Shown piece by piece: positions 23,636 through 32,165 of a stretch of DNA of 64,000 nucleotides (its first letter is position 1; each line of letters opens with the position of its first letter). Location: positions 434,001-498,000 of the forward strand of contig NZ_RCVQ01000001.1 of assembly GCF_016107285.1 (NCBI RefSeq). Direction: 5' to 3'. Below the pieces are notes generated by a model. The model was not told the DNA's origin. It worked only from the letters and a program-made list of their open reading frames with translations, and searched no databases. Position numbers and translations under genes: made by a program. The DNA comes from Roseomonas sp. KE0001 (GTDB lineage Bacteria > Pseudomonadota > Alphaproteobacteria > Acetobacterales > Acetobacteraceae).

Positions 23636-24907
23636 TCAGGTGAGGAAGTTCACGATCTCCGTGCCCGCGAGGATCAGGAACAGGATGGCGGACAGCAGCA
23701 GCAGGCCATTGCTCAGCCAGCCGTTGCGCCAGGCCTGCGGGACGCGGTGCGAGTTCAGCAGCCAGAGCAGCGTGAGCGCCAGGAAGGGCATGAAGAGGGC
23801 GCCCAGCGCGCCGAAGGCGATGACCAGGGCGAAGGGACGGTCGAGAAAGAGCAGCGAGATGGGCGGGAAGGTCAGCCAGAAGAGGTAGGCGCGGAAGGCC
23901 CAGCTCCGCTCCAGCTCGGCCTCCTCCGGGTTCTGGCCGCGCACCCGCGCCACGAAGTCCGCGAAGAGCACGCTGACGCCGTGCCAGACGCCCAGGATGG
24001 AGGAGAAGGTGGTGGCGGCGAAGCCGATCAGGAACATCGTGGCCACGAAGGGGCCGAGGCGCTCGCGCAGCACGTCGTCGAGGTCGAGCAGGCCGCGGTC
24101 ACCGCCGCGCAGCGCGATGCCGCTGTTGTAGAGCAGTTCGGCGCCGACGATCATCATGGCGACGACGAAGATGCCGGTGGTGATGTAGCCGATCTGGTTG
24201 TCGAAGCGCATCATCGGGATCCAGCCCGGCGTCCGCCAGCCCTTCGCGTTCACCCAGTAGCCATAGGAGGCGAGGGTGATGGTGCCGCCGACCCCGCCGA
24301 TCAGCCCCAGCGTGTAGATTGCCGCGCCCTCGGGCAACCGCGGGATCAGGCCGGAGAGCGCGTTCGGGATGTTCGGGGCGACCAGCACGGCGAGCGAGAC
24401 CACGGTGACGAACATCAGGGCGATGAAGAACTTCATCACCCGCTCGAACACCGCATACCGGTTGAGCGCCACGAAGAGGAAGCCGAGCAGGCCGGAGACG
24501 ATGGCCCAGCCGCGTATATCGAGGACGGGAAACAGCGCCGCCAGGGCGAGGCCGGTGGAGGACATCGCCGTGGCGCCGTAGACGAAGCCCCAGATCACGA
24601 CGTAGAGCAGGAAATAGACCGAGGTCCAGGCGCCGAGGTCGCGCCAGCCCTCGAACAGCGTGCGCCCGGTGGCGAGGTGCCAGCGCCCCACGCCCTCGGC
24701 CATGGCGATCTTGACGACGCAGCCGAGCACGGCCGCCCAGAGCAGCGTGTAGCCGAAGCGGTTGCCGGCGATCAGCGTCGCGACCAGGTCGCCGGCGCCC
24801 ACCCCGGTGACGGCGACGACGACGCCCGGCCCCACCATGCGCCAGCGCGCGAGCCCGGTGGGCGCCACGCCCTCCTCGCCGCGCGCCGCGGCACTGCCCT
24901 GGGTCAT
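23636..24907 (-). CDS. Nramp-family (SLC11-like) transporter lacking canonical metal site
   Basis: A 423-residue membrane protein with about 11 helices and clear Nramp homology. MVGPGVVVAVTGVGAGDLVA, then AGNRFGYTLLWAAVLG, aligns with Nramp helix 1. The canonical DPGN motif is replaced by GAGD, so the metal-binding Asp is missing. In helix 6 the MPHN-type motif is replaced by LASY (GGVGGTITLASYGYW), so the Met and His are missing too. Transport of Mn/Fe by the usual site is therefore unlikely. Operon position between a family-5 binding protein and a FadR-type regulator suggests a different substrate, perhaps an organic one. A GGAAAGGGGAG ribosome site lies before the ATG. Confidence 0.88.
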   Translation of the reverse strand: MTQGSAAARGEEGVAPTGLARWRMVGPGVVVAVTGVGAGDLVATLIAGNRFGYTLLWAAVLGCVVKIAMAEGVGRWHLATGRTLFEGWRDLGAWTSVYFLLYVVIWGFVYGATAMSSTGLALAALFPVLDIRGWAIVSGLLGFLFVALNRYAVFERVMKFFIALMFVTVVSLAVLVAPNIPNALSGLIPRLPEGAAIYTLGLIGGVGGTITLASYGYWVNAKGWRTPGWIPMMRFDNQIGYITTGIFVVAMMIVGAELLYNSGIALRGGDRGLLDLDDVLRERLGPFVATMFLIGFAATTFSSILGVWHGVSVLFADFVARVRGQNPEEAELERSWAFRAYLFWLTFPPISLLFLDRPFALVIAFGALGALFMPFLALTLLWLLNSHRVPQAWRNGWLSNGLLLLSAILFLILAGTEIVNFLT

Positions 24908-24926
24908 GATCCTCGCTCCCCTTTCC

Positions 24927-24962
24927 GCGGTCCCGCCGGGCCGGACCGCCCGGCGGGACCGC
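24927..24962. other. Strong intercistronic hairpin before the Nramp-like gene
   Basis: A 14-bp perfect inverted repeat, GCGGTCCCGCCGGG (24927-24940) with CCCGGCGGGACCGC (24949-24962), has an 8-base loop. It sits between the binding-protein stop (25046) and the Nramp-like ribosome-binding site. No T run follows on the minus strand. It may stabilise the upstream message and give a stoichiometry difference between receptor and transporter, as seen in other transport operons; that role is inference. Confidence 0.7.
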
Positions 24963-25045
24963 TTGGCAACACGAGCCGGCCGCCGGGGTTGCCGCGGGGT
25001 TGCGGCCGGGCGGCGAGCGCCGGCCGGGGCCGCTCCGCTCGTCTC

Positions 25046-26617
25046 TCAGCGCGCTAGGCCGACGCTGGTCGCGAGGGTCATCTCGTCCGTGCGCGCCTCG
25101 TAGGTGACGCCCTTCCGCATCGCCCAGGTATTGACCTGGAAGTAGAGCGGGATCAGCGCCGTCTGGTCGCGGATGGCGGCGCGCGTCGCCTGCTGTGTCA
25201 GCCGCTCGCGCTCGGCATTGTCCATCGTCTGCCGCGCCTTCTGGATCAGCCCGTCGATGTCGGTGTTGCTGAAGCGGCCGCGATTGGCGGTGCCGAGGCC
25301 CAGCGTGGTATTCCAGCTGTGGATCTGCGTCTCCAGCATGCCGAGCAACTCGGGATTGGGCGAGAAGCCGGCGAGGTTCACCGAGTACCGGAGCTGCGCC
25401 GCTTCGGAGAGCCAGACCCCGCGCGGCCGCGTCTCGACCGTCGCCACCAGCCCGAGGCGGGTCCACATCTGCGCGATGGCCTGCACCACCTGCTCGTCGT
25501 TGACGAAGCGGTCGTTCGGCCCGTTCACCTGCACGGCGAAGCCCTGCGGATGGCCGGCTTCGGCCAGCAGCCTCCTGGCCCCCTCGAGGTCATAGGGCTG
25601 CGGCTTCAGATCCGGCGAGGTGCCGAAATAGCCCTCCGGCCCAAGGTCTCCGGCCGGCAGGCCCTGGCCCTGCAGGATGCGGCTCACCAGCGCTTCCCGG
25701 TTGATCGCCATCGACAGGGCACGGCGCACGCGGGCGTCGCGCAGCGGATTGGCGATCGGGCCGCCGTCGCGGGCGCGGACATGCGGGCTGTCCTCGCGGT
25801 CGCTGTCGAGCGTCAGGAAGAGCAGGCGGTTGGACGGGCTCTGCGCCACGGTGAAGCGGGCATCGGCGGCGAAGGTCCTGTACTGGTCGGGGGGGACGAT
25901 CTCGATCAGGTCGACATCCCCCGCATTCAGCGCCGCGGTGCGCGCGCCGGCATTGGCGAGCGGCCTGAACTCGACCCGCGACCAGGCCGGGGCGGGGCCG
26001 GCGAAGCCGGCGCTGCGCTCCACCACCAGCGGACTGCCCGGCTGCCACGAGACATGGCGGTAGGGGCCGGTGCCGATCATCGCCTTGCCGGAATTGTAGT
26101 CGGCCGTCGTGGCGCCCTCGCCATGCTTCCTCGAGACGATCATGACGAGGGAGAGGTAGTTCGGCAGCAGCGGCGTCGGCTGCGCGGTGCGGATGCGGAT
26201 CGTCTGCGCGTCCACGGCCTCCACCGCCTGGATGGGACGGGTGTAGACGCGGAAGGAGGAGGGCGAGTTCGGCACGTCGCCGGCGCGGCCCAGGGTGAAG
26301 GCCACGTCCTCCGCCGTCACCGGCGCGCCGTCATGGAAGCGGGCGCGTGGGTCGAGCCGGAATTCCCAGGTCAGCTCGTCGACGGCGCGCCATTCGGAGG
26401 CGATGGCGGGCCGCAGCGCCTGGCGGTGGTCCTGCTGCACCAGCGGCTGGAAGACATGCCGGCTGTAGGCGATGTTGGTGATGATGCTGGCATAGTGCGG
26501 GTCGAGGCTGGTCGGGCCGGATTCCATGCCGATCCGCAGCAGCTCCTGCGCCGAGGCGCCGGTGGCGGGCGTGGCGGCCAGGGCGGCCGCGAGCAGGAGG
26601 TCGCGGAGGCGGGGCAT
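25046..26617 (-). CDS. ABC-type solute-binding protein, family 5
   Basis: A 523-residue periplasmic family-5 binding protein with a signal peptide (LRDLLLAAALAATPATGASA, then QE). Family signatures are LRIGMESGPTSLDPHYA, EWRAVDELTWEFRLDPRARF, HDGAPVTAEDVAFTLGRA and DARVRRALSMAINREALV. No permease or ATPase genes adjoin it. The genes behind it on the same strand are the Nramp-like transporter and the FadR-type regulator, and the whole appears to be one transcription unit starting from the 206-bp gap before the divergent nucleoside hydrolase. Ligand is unknown; peptides, opines and glutathione are typical for this family. Confidence 0.93.
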   Translation of the reverse strand: MPRLRDLLLAAALAATPATGASAQELLRIGMESGPTSLDPHYASIITNIAYSRHVFQPLVQQDHRQALRPAIASEWRAVDELTWEFRLDPRARFHDGAPVTAEDVAFTLGRAGDVPNSPSSFRVYTRPIQAVEAVDAQTIRIRTAQPTPLLPNYLSLVMIVSRKHGEGATTADYNSGKAMIGTGPYRHVSWQPGSPLVVERSAGFAGPAPAWSRVEFRPLANAGARTAALNAGDVDLIEIVPPDQYRTFAADARFTVAQSPSNRLLFLTLDSDREDSPHVRARDGGPIANPLRDARVRRALSMAINREALVSRILQGQGLPAGDLGPEGYFGTSPDLKPQPYDLEGARRLLAEAGHPQGFAVQVNGPNDRFVNDEQVVQAIAQMWTRLGLVATVETRPRGVWLSEAAQLRYSVNLAGFSPNPELLGMLETQIHSWNTTLGLGTANRGRFSNTDIDGLIQKARQTMDNAERERLTQQATRAAIRDQTALIPLYFQVNTWAMRKGVTYEARTDEMTLATSVGLAR

Positions 26618-26823
26618 CGGTCGGGTCTCTCGCTGCGTCGGGCGGGCGGGCCGGGTGGCCCGGGGCGGGGCAAACTGGCATGCTGCGCCGCCCGCCGCAA
26701 CGAAGCCGGCCGTTCCGAAGCAGGACCATCCACGCCCATGCCCGAGGCTTCCCTCCCGCTGCTTCCCGCCACGACCGGCCGGCGCCCCGGCGCCATCGCG
26801 CCGACCTCGCCCGGGGGCCGGCG

Positions 26824-27747
26824 GTGAGCCGCGCGGTCCTCATCGACTGCGACCCGGGAACGGACGATGCCATCGCGCTCTGGCTGGCCCTGGCCTCGCC
26901 GGAGCTGGACCTGCGGCTGGTCACGGTGGCGGGCGGCAATGTCGGGCTGGAGCGCACCCTGCCCAATGCGCGCGCGGTGCTCGGCCTCGGCGGCGCCCGC
27001 GCGCCGGTCGTCGCGGGGGCCGAGCGGCCGCTGACCGGCGCCTATCGCAGCGAGACGCGGGTGCACGGAACGGACGGGCTGGGTGGCGTGGTCCTGCCCG
27101 CGGGGCCGCCCGCCGCGCCCGGCCTGGCGGCGGACGCCATCCGGGATGCGCTGCGCGGCGCGGCGCCGGCCTCGGTGACGCTGGTCGGCCTCGGCCCGGC
27201 CACGAACCTGGCCCTGGCGCTGGCCACCGAGCCGCCGCTCCGCGCCGCCGTGGCGGAGATCGTGCTGATGACCGGCGCGGTGGGCGAGGGCAACTGGACG
27301 CCGGCGGCGGAATTCAACGCGGCGATGGACCCCGAGGCCCTGGCCGTGCTGCTGGGCTGTGGCTGCCCCGTCACCCTGGCGACGCTGGACCTGACCGCCC
27401 AGGCCCTGGTGACGCCGGCGCGCGTCGCCGCCCTGCGCGCGGGGCCGGGTGGCCGGTGCCGCGCGGCCTGCGGCGACATCCTGGCGGCCCTGCCGCCCTC
27501 GAAGCGGCTGGCCGGGCGCGGCGCGCCGCTGCATGACCCCTGCGCCATCGCCTGGCTGGTGGCGCCCGCGCTGTTCACGCACCGTCCCGCCGCCGCGGAG
27601 GTGGTGCTGGACGGGCCCGACCGCGGCCGCACCCGGATCGACCGCTGGCAGCGCTCGGACCGGCCGGTGAACATCCGGCTGCTGGAGACGATCGACGCCG
27701 AGGGCTTCTTCGCGCTGCTGGGGGAGAGGCTGGCGCGGCTGCCCTGA
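26824..27747 (+). CDS. Nucleoside hydrolase (IunH family)
   Basis: A 307-residue N-ribohydrolase that should split nucleosides into base and ribose. The DxDPGxDDA calcium-binding motif is IDCDPGTDDAIALWLAL at the N-terminus. VTVAGGNVGLERTLPNA and LVGLGPATNLALAL follow, then EFNAAMDPEA. The catalytic/ligand His-Asp pair lies in GAPLHDPCAIAWLV. The GTG at 26824 is selected because the conserved strand begins 6 residues later; the open frame extends to 26680 with unconserved Arg-rich sequence. It is divergent from the binding protein at 26617. It could act on nucleosides brought in by that system, but this is only suggested by adjacency. Confidence 0.93.
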   Translation: MSRAVLIDCDPGTDDAIALWLALASPELDLRLVTVAGGNVGLERTLPNARAVLGLGGARAPVVAGAERPLTGAYRSETRVHGTDGLGGVVLPAGPPAAPGLAADAIRDALRGAAPASVTLVGLGPATNLALALATEPPLRAAVAEIVLMTGAVGEGNWTPAAEFNAAMDPEALAVLLGCGCPVTLATLDLTAQALVTPARVAALRAGPGGRCRAACGDILAALPPSKRLAGRGAPLHDPCAIAWLVAPALFTHRPAAAEVVLDGPDRGRTRIDRWQRSDRPVNIRLLETIDAEGFFALLGERLARLP

Positions 27748-27760
27748 GCGGGCGCGGCCC

Positions 27761-30682
27761 TCAGTCCGAGGCGGCGCGGGCCTCCGTGGCCTGCCGGGTG
27801 ATCCAGCCGCGCACCAGGGGCAACGCCTCGGCCAGGGCCCGCCGGGCGGCATCGGCGGCTGTGGGCGAGGGCGTCCCGTGGCGGGCCTCGGCCTGCAGCG
27901 TCTCGAGGCATTGCGCCAGGGCCTGGGCGCCGATGGTGCGCGCGACGCCGAGGAGGCGGTGCGCCGCGAGGCGGCTCTCCTCCGCCTCCGGCCGCGCGCC
28001 CAGCCCGTCCAGCAACTCGGCGCCGCGTTCCAGCTCATCCAGGAATTCCTGCAGCACGGCCGGCGCCGCGGCGCCCAGATCCGAGGCCAGCGCCTCGGCG
28101 GCCTCGAGATCGAGCACGGCGGCGGAGGGCGGCGCGGCCGCGGCCGCGGCCGGCGCGGCGGGCTCCAGCGCGGCCGCGCCCCGCAGCGCATACTGCCGCA
28201 CCAGCCGCAGCAGCACGTCGCGATCGATGGGTTTCGGCAGGTGGCCGTCCATGCCGGCCGCGCGACAGGCCTCCACCTGCTCCGGCATGGCCGAGGCCGT
28301 CACCGCCACCACCGGAACGCGGCCGCGCGGCGGCGGCAGGGCGCGGATGCGGCGCGTCGCCTCCAGCCCGTCCATCACCGGCATCTGCAGGTCCATCAGC
28401 ACCAGGTCGAAGGCGGTCTGCTGCACCGCCGCCACCGCGACCGAGCCGTCCTCGACGCAGGTGACGTGGTGGCCGGCGCTGGTCAGCATGGCCCGGGCCA
28501 CCAGCCGGTTCGCCGGAACATCGTCCACCACCAGGATCTGCAAGGGATTGGGGGAGGGCGGGGGGGGTGCCGCGCGCATGTCCTGGCCGGTCAGGGCGAT
28601 GGGCAGGGTGGAGGGCAAGGGCAGCTCGACCCAGAAGCGCGCGCCGTGCCCGGGCTCGCTGTCGCAGCCGATCGTGCCGCCCATCAGCTGCGCGAGCTGG
28701 GCCGCGATGGAAAGGCCGAGGCCGGTCCCGGTGCCCATCTCGGCGGTGCCGGCGCCCGGCGTCGCCAGCTGCACGAAGTCGCGGAACAGCAGATGCCGCT
28801 GCTCCTGCGGCACGCCCGGGCCGGTGTCCTCGACCTCGAGCCGGATGCCCTCGCCCTCGCAGGCGGCCCGCGCGCGCAGCATCACCTGGCCGCCGGTCGG
28901 CGTGAACTTCACCGCGTTGGACAGCAGGTTCAGCACCAGCTGGCGCAGGCGGGTCGGATCCACCATGACGAAGTGCGGCGTCCCCGAGGCGACGTCCAGG
29001 ATGAAGCGCAGCCCCTTGCGCTGGATCTCCGGCCCCAGCAGCGCCGCGCTGCGCTCCAGCAGCAGGGGCAGCTCGGCCGGCTCCGGGTGCAGCTCCAGCC
29101 GGCCGGCCGCGATCTTCGACAGGTCGAGCAGGCCGTTCACCAGCTCGAGCAGATGGCGCGCCGCCTCGTGCAGGGTCCGCAGCTGCTCGCGCTGCTCCGG
29201 CACCAGGCGGGGATCGTTGAGCAGCACCTGCGCAAAGCCGAGGATGCCGTTCAGCGGCGTGCGCAGCTCGTGGCTCATCCGCGCCAGGAACTGCGTCTTG
29301 GCCTCGCCGGCCGCGGCCGCCTGGTCGCGCGCCACGGCGAGGTCCTCCATGGTGCGCTTCATGGCGGTGATGTCGGTGCGGATGCCGACGGTGCCACCGC
29401 CCGGCGTGGCCCGCTCGGTCACCAGCACCCAGCGCCCATCGGGCAGCAGGCGCTCCATGGGGGGGCTGTCGCCCCGGTGCCAGCGGCGCATGTCCTGCAG
29501 GAAGGCATCGAGGTCGTCGCCGGCCTGGGGATACTGCCCGCGGAGGAAGCCTTCCCGCATGATGTCGTCGAAATGCGCGCCCGGTTCGATGACCGAGGCG
29601 CTGACCCGGTAGAAATCCTTGTAGCGGGCGTTGCAGGCCACCAGCCGGTCGTTGGCGTCCCACATGACGAAGCCGTCGGTCATGCTGTCGAGCGCGTTCT
29701 CCAGCATGGCGCGCCAGCGATTGCGCTCGGCCTCCACCTTCTCCCGCTGCCGCATGGCCAGGATCAGCGCCGCCGCCAGGGCGCCCACCAGCGCCGCGAA
29801 GGCGATGGAGATAATGAGCGCGCGGAAGCGCTCCTTCTCCCATTCCGCCAGCGCGTCGCTCAGCTTCAGGCTGGCCGAGACGGTGAGGGACGAATAGAGC
29901 AGGGGGCGGACCGCGGCGATGACCGGGACGCCCTCGAAGCGGCTCGCGGTCTCCATCAGCACGCCGTTGCTGGCCTCCTGCAACCGCTCCAGCGAGGTCG
30001 GCGAGAGCAGGGTGCCGATGCGCGGCTCGTCATGCGGCAGGCTCGCCATCAGCGTGCCGTCATCCCGCTCCAGGGTCAGGCGGAGATTGCTGCCGTCGCC
30101 GCCGCTGGCGGCCAGCAGGTTGATCATCACCGGCACCGGCAGCTCCGCCACGGCGAGCAGGGAGCCGAGGTCCGGCAGGCGGATGCGGCGCGCCATGAAC
30201 AGCGACCACTCGCTGGTCGCCGGGTTGCGGATCGGCCCGGCGATCAGCACGCCGCCGGCCCGCCCGCCCCCCTCGAAGAAGGCGGTGTCGATGGAGAAGG
30301 GCAGCGGGCGGCGGCGCGAGACGGGCAGGCCGGTGGCCACCGGCATGCCGTCGGCGCCGATCAGCAGCACGTCGCGGAAGGTGAAGTTCTGGTTGTTCAG
30401 CTCGCGCAGGACGCGGTTGGCCAGGTTCGCGTCGAGCCGCCCGCCGCTGGCCAGCGGCGTCAGGATCGACGGTAGGCCGGTCAGCATGGCGTCCACCTGC
30501 ACCAGGCTGCGGTTCACCGAGGCCTCCACCGAGCGCGCCACCCGCAGCACCGTTTCGGCGGAGGCGGACATCGCCGCCTCGCGCGTGCGGCCGACCAGGA
30601 GGGAAGTGGTGAACCATTGTCCCAGCAGCAGTGCCACGGCGGCCAGCAGGATGGCGAGGCGGATGCGCCGGAACTGCTGCAT
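27761..30682 (-). CDS. Hybrid sensor histidine kinase with REC and Hpt domains
   Basis: A 973-residue inner-membrane kinase. Helix 1 is at about 8-30 and a periplasmic sensor region spans about 31-285. Helix 2 is at about 288-310 and a PAS domain at about 325-440 (DSMTDGFVMWDANDRLV). The HisKA has H471 in ARMSHELRTPLNGILGF. The HATPase shows N589 (NLLSNAVKF), DTGPGV and GTGTGLGLS. The receiver has D764 (LMDLQMP) and K817 (LPKP). The C-terminal Hpt has H908 (AAHRLLGVARTIGA). All phosphorelay residues are present. Its ATG is 1 bp after the stop of a TRAP-type binding protein gene, which is probably its periplasmic sensor partner. No cognate output regulator is adjacent. Confidence 0.95.
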   Translation of the reverse strand: MQQFRRIRLAILLAAVALLLGQWFTTSLLVGRTREAAMSASAETVLRVARSVEASVNRSLVQVDAMLTGLPSILTPLASGGRLDANLANRVLRELNNQNFTFRDVLLIGADGMPVATGLPVSRRRPLPFSIDTAFFEGGGRAGGVLIAGPIRNPATSEWSLFMARRIRLPDLGSLLAVAELPVPVMINLLAASGGDGSNLRLTLERDDGTLMASLPHDEPRIGTLLSPTSLERLQEASNGVLMETASRFEGVPVIAAVRPLLYSSLTVSASLKLSDALAEWEKERFRALIISIAFAALVGALAAALILAMRQREKVEAERNRWRAMLENALDSMTDGFVMWDANDRLVACNARYKDFYRVSASVIEPGAHFDDIMREGFLRGQYPQAGDDLDAFLQDMRRWHRGDSPPMERLLPDGRWVLVTERATPGGGTVGIRTDITAMKRTMEDLAVARDQAAAAGEAKTQFLARMSHELRTPLNGILGFAQVLLNDPRLVPEQREQLRTLHEAARHLLELVNGLLDLSKIAAGRLELHPEPAELPLLLERSAALLGPEIQRKGLRFILDVASGTPHFVMVDPTRLRQLVLNLLSNAVKFTPTGGQVMLRARAACEGEGIRLEVEDTGPGVPQEQRHLLFRDFVQLATPGAGTAEMGTGTGLGLSIAAQLAQLMGGTIGCDSEPGHGARFWVELPLPSTLPIALTGQDMRAAPPPPSPNPLQILVVDDVPANRLVARAMLTSAGHHVTCVEDGSVAVAAVQQTAFDLVLMDLQMPVMDGLEATRRIRALPPPRGRVPVVAVTASAMPEQVEACRAAGMDGHLPKPIDRDVLLRLVRQYALRGAAALEPAAPAAAAAAPPSAAVLDLEAAEALASDLGAAAPAVLQEFLDELERGAELLDGLGARPEAEESRLAAHRLLGVARTIGAQALAQCLETLQAEARHGTPSPTAADAARRALAEALPLVRGWITRQATEARAASD

Positions 30683-30683
30683 C

Positions 30684-31769
30684 TCAGTCCTCGCGGACCA
30701 TGATGCCGTTCGCCGGTCCCAGATACCTGTTCCAGGCGGCCGCGCAGTCGCTGCCGCAGCGATCGACCCAGCGCGGGAGAACGGTGTTCACCAGCAACTG
30801 GCGCCGCCGCTCATTGTCCGCCGGCGTCACCGGAACCACCGTCATGCTGCCCTTGCGGCCCGTGCTGCAACCCGGCAGGCCGGCGCTGCAGGCCAGGCCC
30901 TCGCCGGTCTCCTTCGCCGCGCCGTCCCAGATCGCCGTCTCGAGTTCCCCGAGGCCCTGGCGCAGGCTGTCGCGCACCGACTGGGGCAGCGCCTTCCAGG
31001 CCTCCGCATTGGCGCCGAAGATGGAGACGCCCCAGGTCAGCGCCATGCTGTGCACATGCGTAGTCACATCCTGCAGGCCGATGGTGTTGCCCGAGAGCGT
31101 GCCGGTCACGGCGCATTCCACCACGCCGGCCTTCATGGCGGTGACGATGTCGGCGAAGGGAATGACGACGGAGGTGGCGCCGAGCGCCTCGAAGACCTCG
31201 GCCTGACCGACCGAGGAGGTGCGGACGCGGCGGCCGGCGAGATCGGCCAGGCCGGAGAAGGCGCGGCTGCACCATGTCACCTGCGCCGGATAGGTGTAGA
31301 TGGAGAGCAGCTCGATGCCGTAGCGCTCGGCCAGCAGCTCCCTCAGATGCGGACGGTAGAGGCGGATGGTCTCGCGGAGCTTCTCGATATCCGGGTTGAG
31401 CGCCGGCAGATCGACGGCGTTGAACTCCGGCTCCTCGCTGGAGACAATGGCGACCAGCGCCGTGCCGAAGCTCACCACGCCGAGGCGCATCAGCGGCAGC
31501 ATCTCCTCGGCGCGAAAGCCGGCGCGGTCGAAGGGCGCGATCTCCGCGGCGACGCGGCCGCCGGTCAGCTCCGGCACGCGCTTCTGCCAGAAGGGCTGCT
31601 CGTAGCGGGTGTATTGCGAGACGCCGGCCAGGCCACCCACGATCTTGAGCTGGATGGGTTCGGTCTGCTGCGCCGCCGAGGGGCCGCCTCCCAGGCCGAG
31701 CAACGCCGCCAGGGCAAGGCCAGCGCGCCACCATGCCCCTCGCTCCCCCTTGCGGATCAGCCTTTTCAT
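30684..31769 (-). CDS. TRAP-type (DctP family) periplasmic binding protein, orphan
   Basis: A 361-residue DctP-like binding protein with a signal peptide (LALAALLGLGGGPSAAQ). Recognisable DctP features include PELTGGRVAAEIAPFDRAGF, LADLAGRRVRTSSVGQAEVF, ALGATSVVIPFADIVTAMKA and GVVECAVTGTLSGNTIGLQD. No DctQ or DctM membrane subunits occur in the window. The stop lies 1 bp before the start of the hybrid kinase, so the two are cotranslated. The likely role is to bind a small carboxylate in the periplasm and present it to the kinase. Four cysteines in the C-terminal half (CSAGLPGCS; DRCGSDC) may form disulfides, which is unusual for DctP proteins. Confidence 0.9.
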   Translation of the reverse strand: MKRLIRKGERGAWWRAGLALAALLGLGGGPSAAQQTEPIQLKIVGGLAGVSQYTRYEQPFWQKRVPELTGGRVAAEIAPFDRAGFRAEEMLPLMRLGVVSFGTALVAIVSSEEPEFNAVDLPALNPDIEKLRETIRLYRPHLRELLAERYGIELLSIYTYPAQVTWCSRAFSGLADLAGRRVRTSSVGQAEVFEALGATSVVIPFADIVTAMKAGVVECAVTGTLSGNTIGLQDVTTHVHSMALTWGVSIFGANAEAWKALPQSVRDSLRQGLGELETAIWDGAAKETGEGLACSAGLPGCSTGRKGSMTVVPVTPADNERRRQLLVNTVLPRWVDRCGSDCAAAWNRYLGPANGIMVRED

Positions 31770-31805
31770 GCCGCTTTCCTTCCCGCCCGTGCCGGGCGCA
31801 CAGTC

Positions 31806-32078
31806 TCAGGGCAGCCGGGCGCGGATCCATTCCTCGGCCTCGGGCGAGAGGCCGCTCCAGCTCGGCGCGGCCACCGGAACGACAAGCAGCGTGCCCTGAA
31901 GGTCGGCGCGCCGCATGGCGCCCAACAGGTGCTCGTTCAGGTAGCGGGGCGAGACGGCGGTCTCCACCAGCAGGGAGCCGGGCAGCGTCAGATGAGACTC
32001 CGCCAGCTGCCAGACCGCATCCTCCAGCGCCAGGGCTCCGTCGGCCGCCTGGTCATGGGCAACCAGTAGAAGGGGCAT
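31806..32078 (-). CDS. Small hypothetical protein
   Basis: A 90-residue protein of unknown function, preceded by GAGG at 7 nt from its ATG. The sequence looks like a compact alpha/beta domain: a MPLLLVAHDQAADGALALED start, a central HLTLPGSLLVETAVSPRYLNEHLL, then LQGTLLVVPVAAPSW and a charged C-terminal helix (SPEAEEWIRARL). It has no signal peptide or membrane segment. It lies 36 bp upstream of the TRAP-type receptor gene on the same strand, so it is probably the first gene of the receptor/kinase operon. I do not recognise the family. Confidence 0.65.
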   Translation of the reverse strand: MPLLLVAHDQAADGALALEDAVWQLAESHLTLPGSLLVETAVSPRYLNEHLLGAMRRADLQGTLLVVPVAAPSWSGLSPEAEEWIRARLP

Positions 32079-32165
32079 GTTAGGACCTCGCGCAGAAGTT
32101 TATTCGACTTTAAATGGCCTCCGGCGATTCCGCCAGCATCCAGACCCGGCGAGCCTCGCCCAAAC

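Noticed and set aside
23636-24907. Canonical MntH manganese transporter
   Set aside because: The helix 1 DPGN and helix 6 MPHN motifs needed for metal binding are replaced by GAGD and LASY.
26738-26827. A 29-codon frame whose stop overlaps the nucleoside hydrolase GTG
   Set aside because: The peptide (MPEASLPLLPATTGRR...) has no family features and no ribosome site. The overlap is what chance gives in such sequence.
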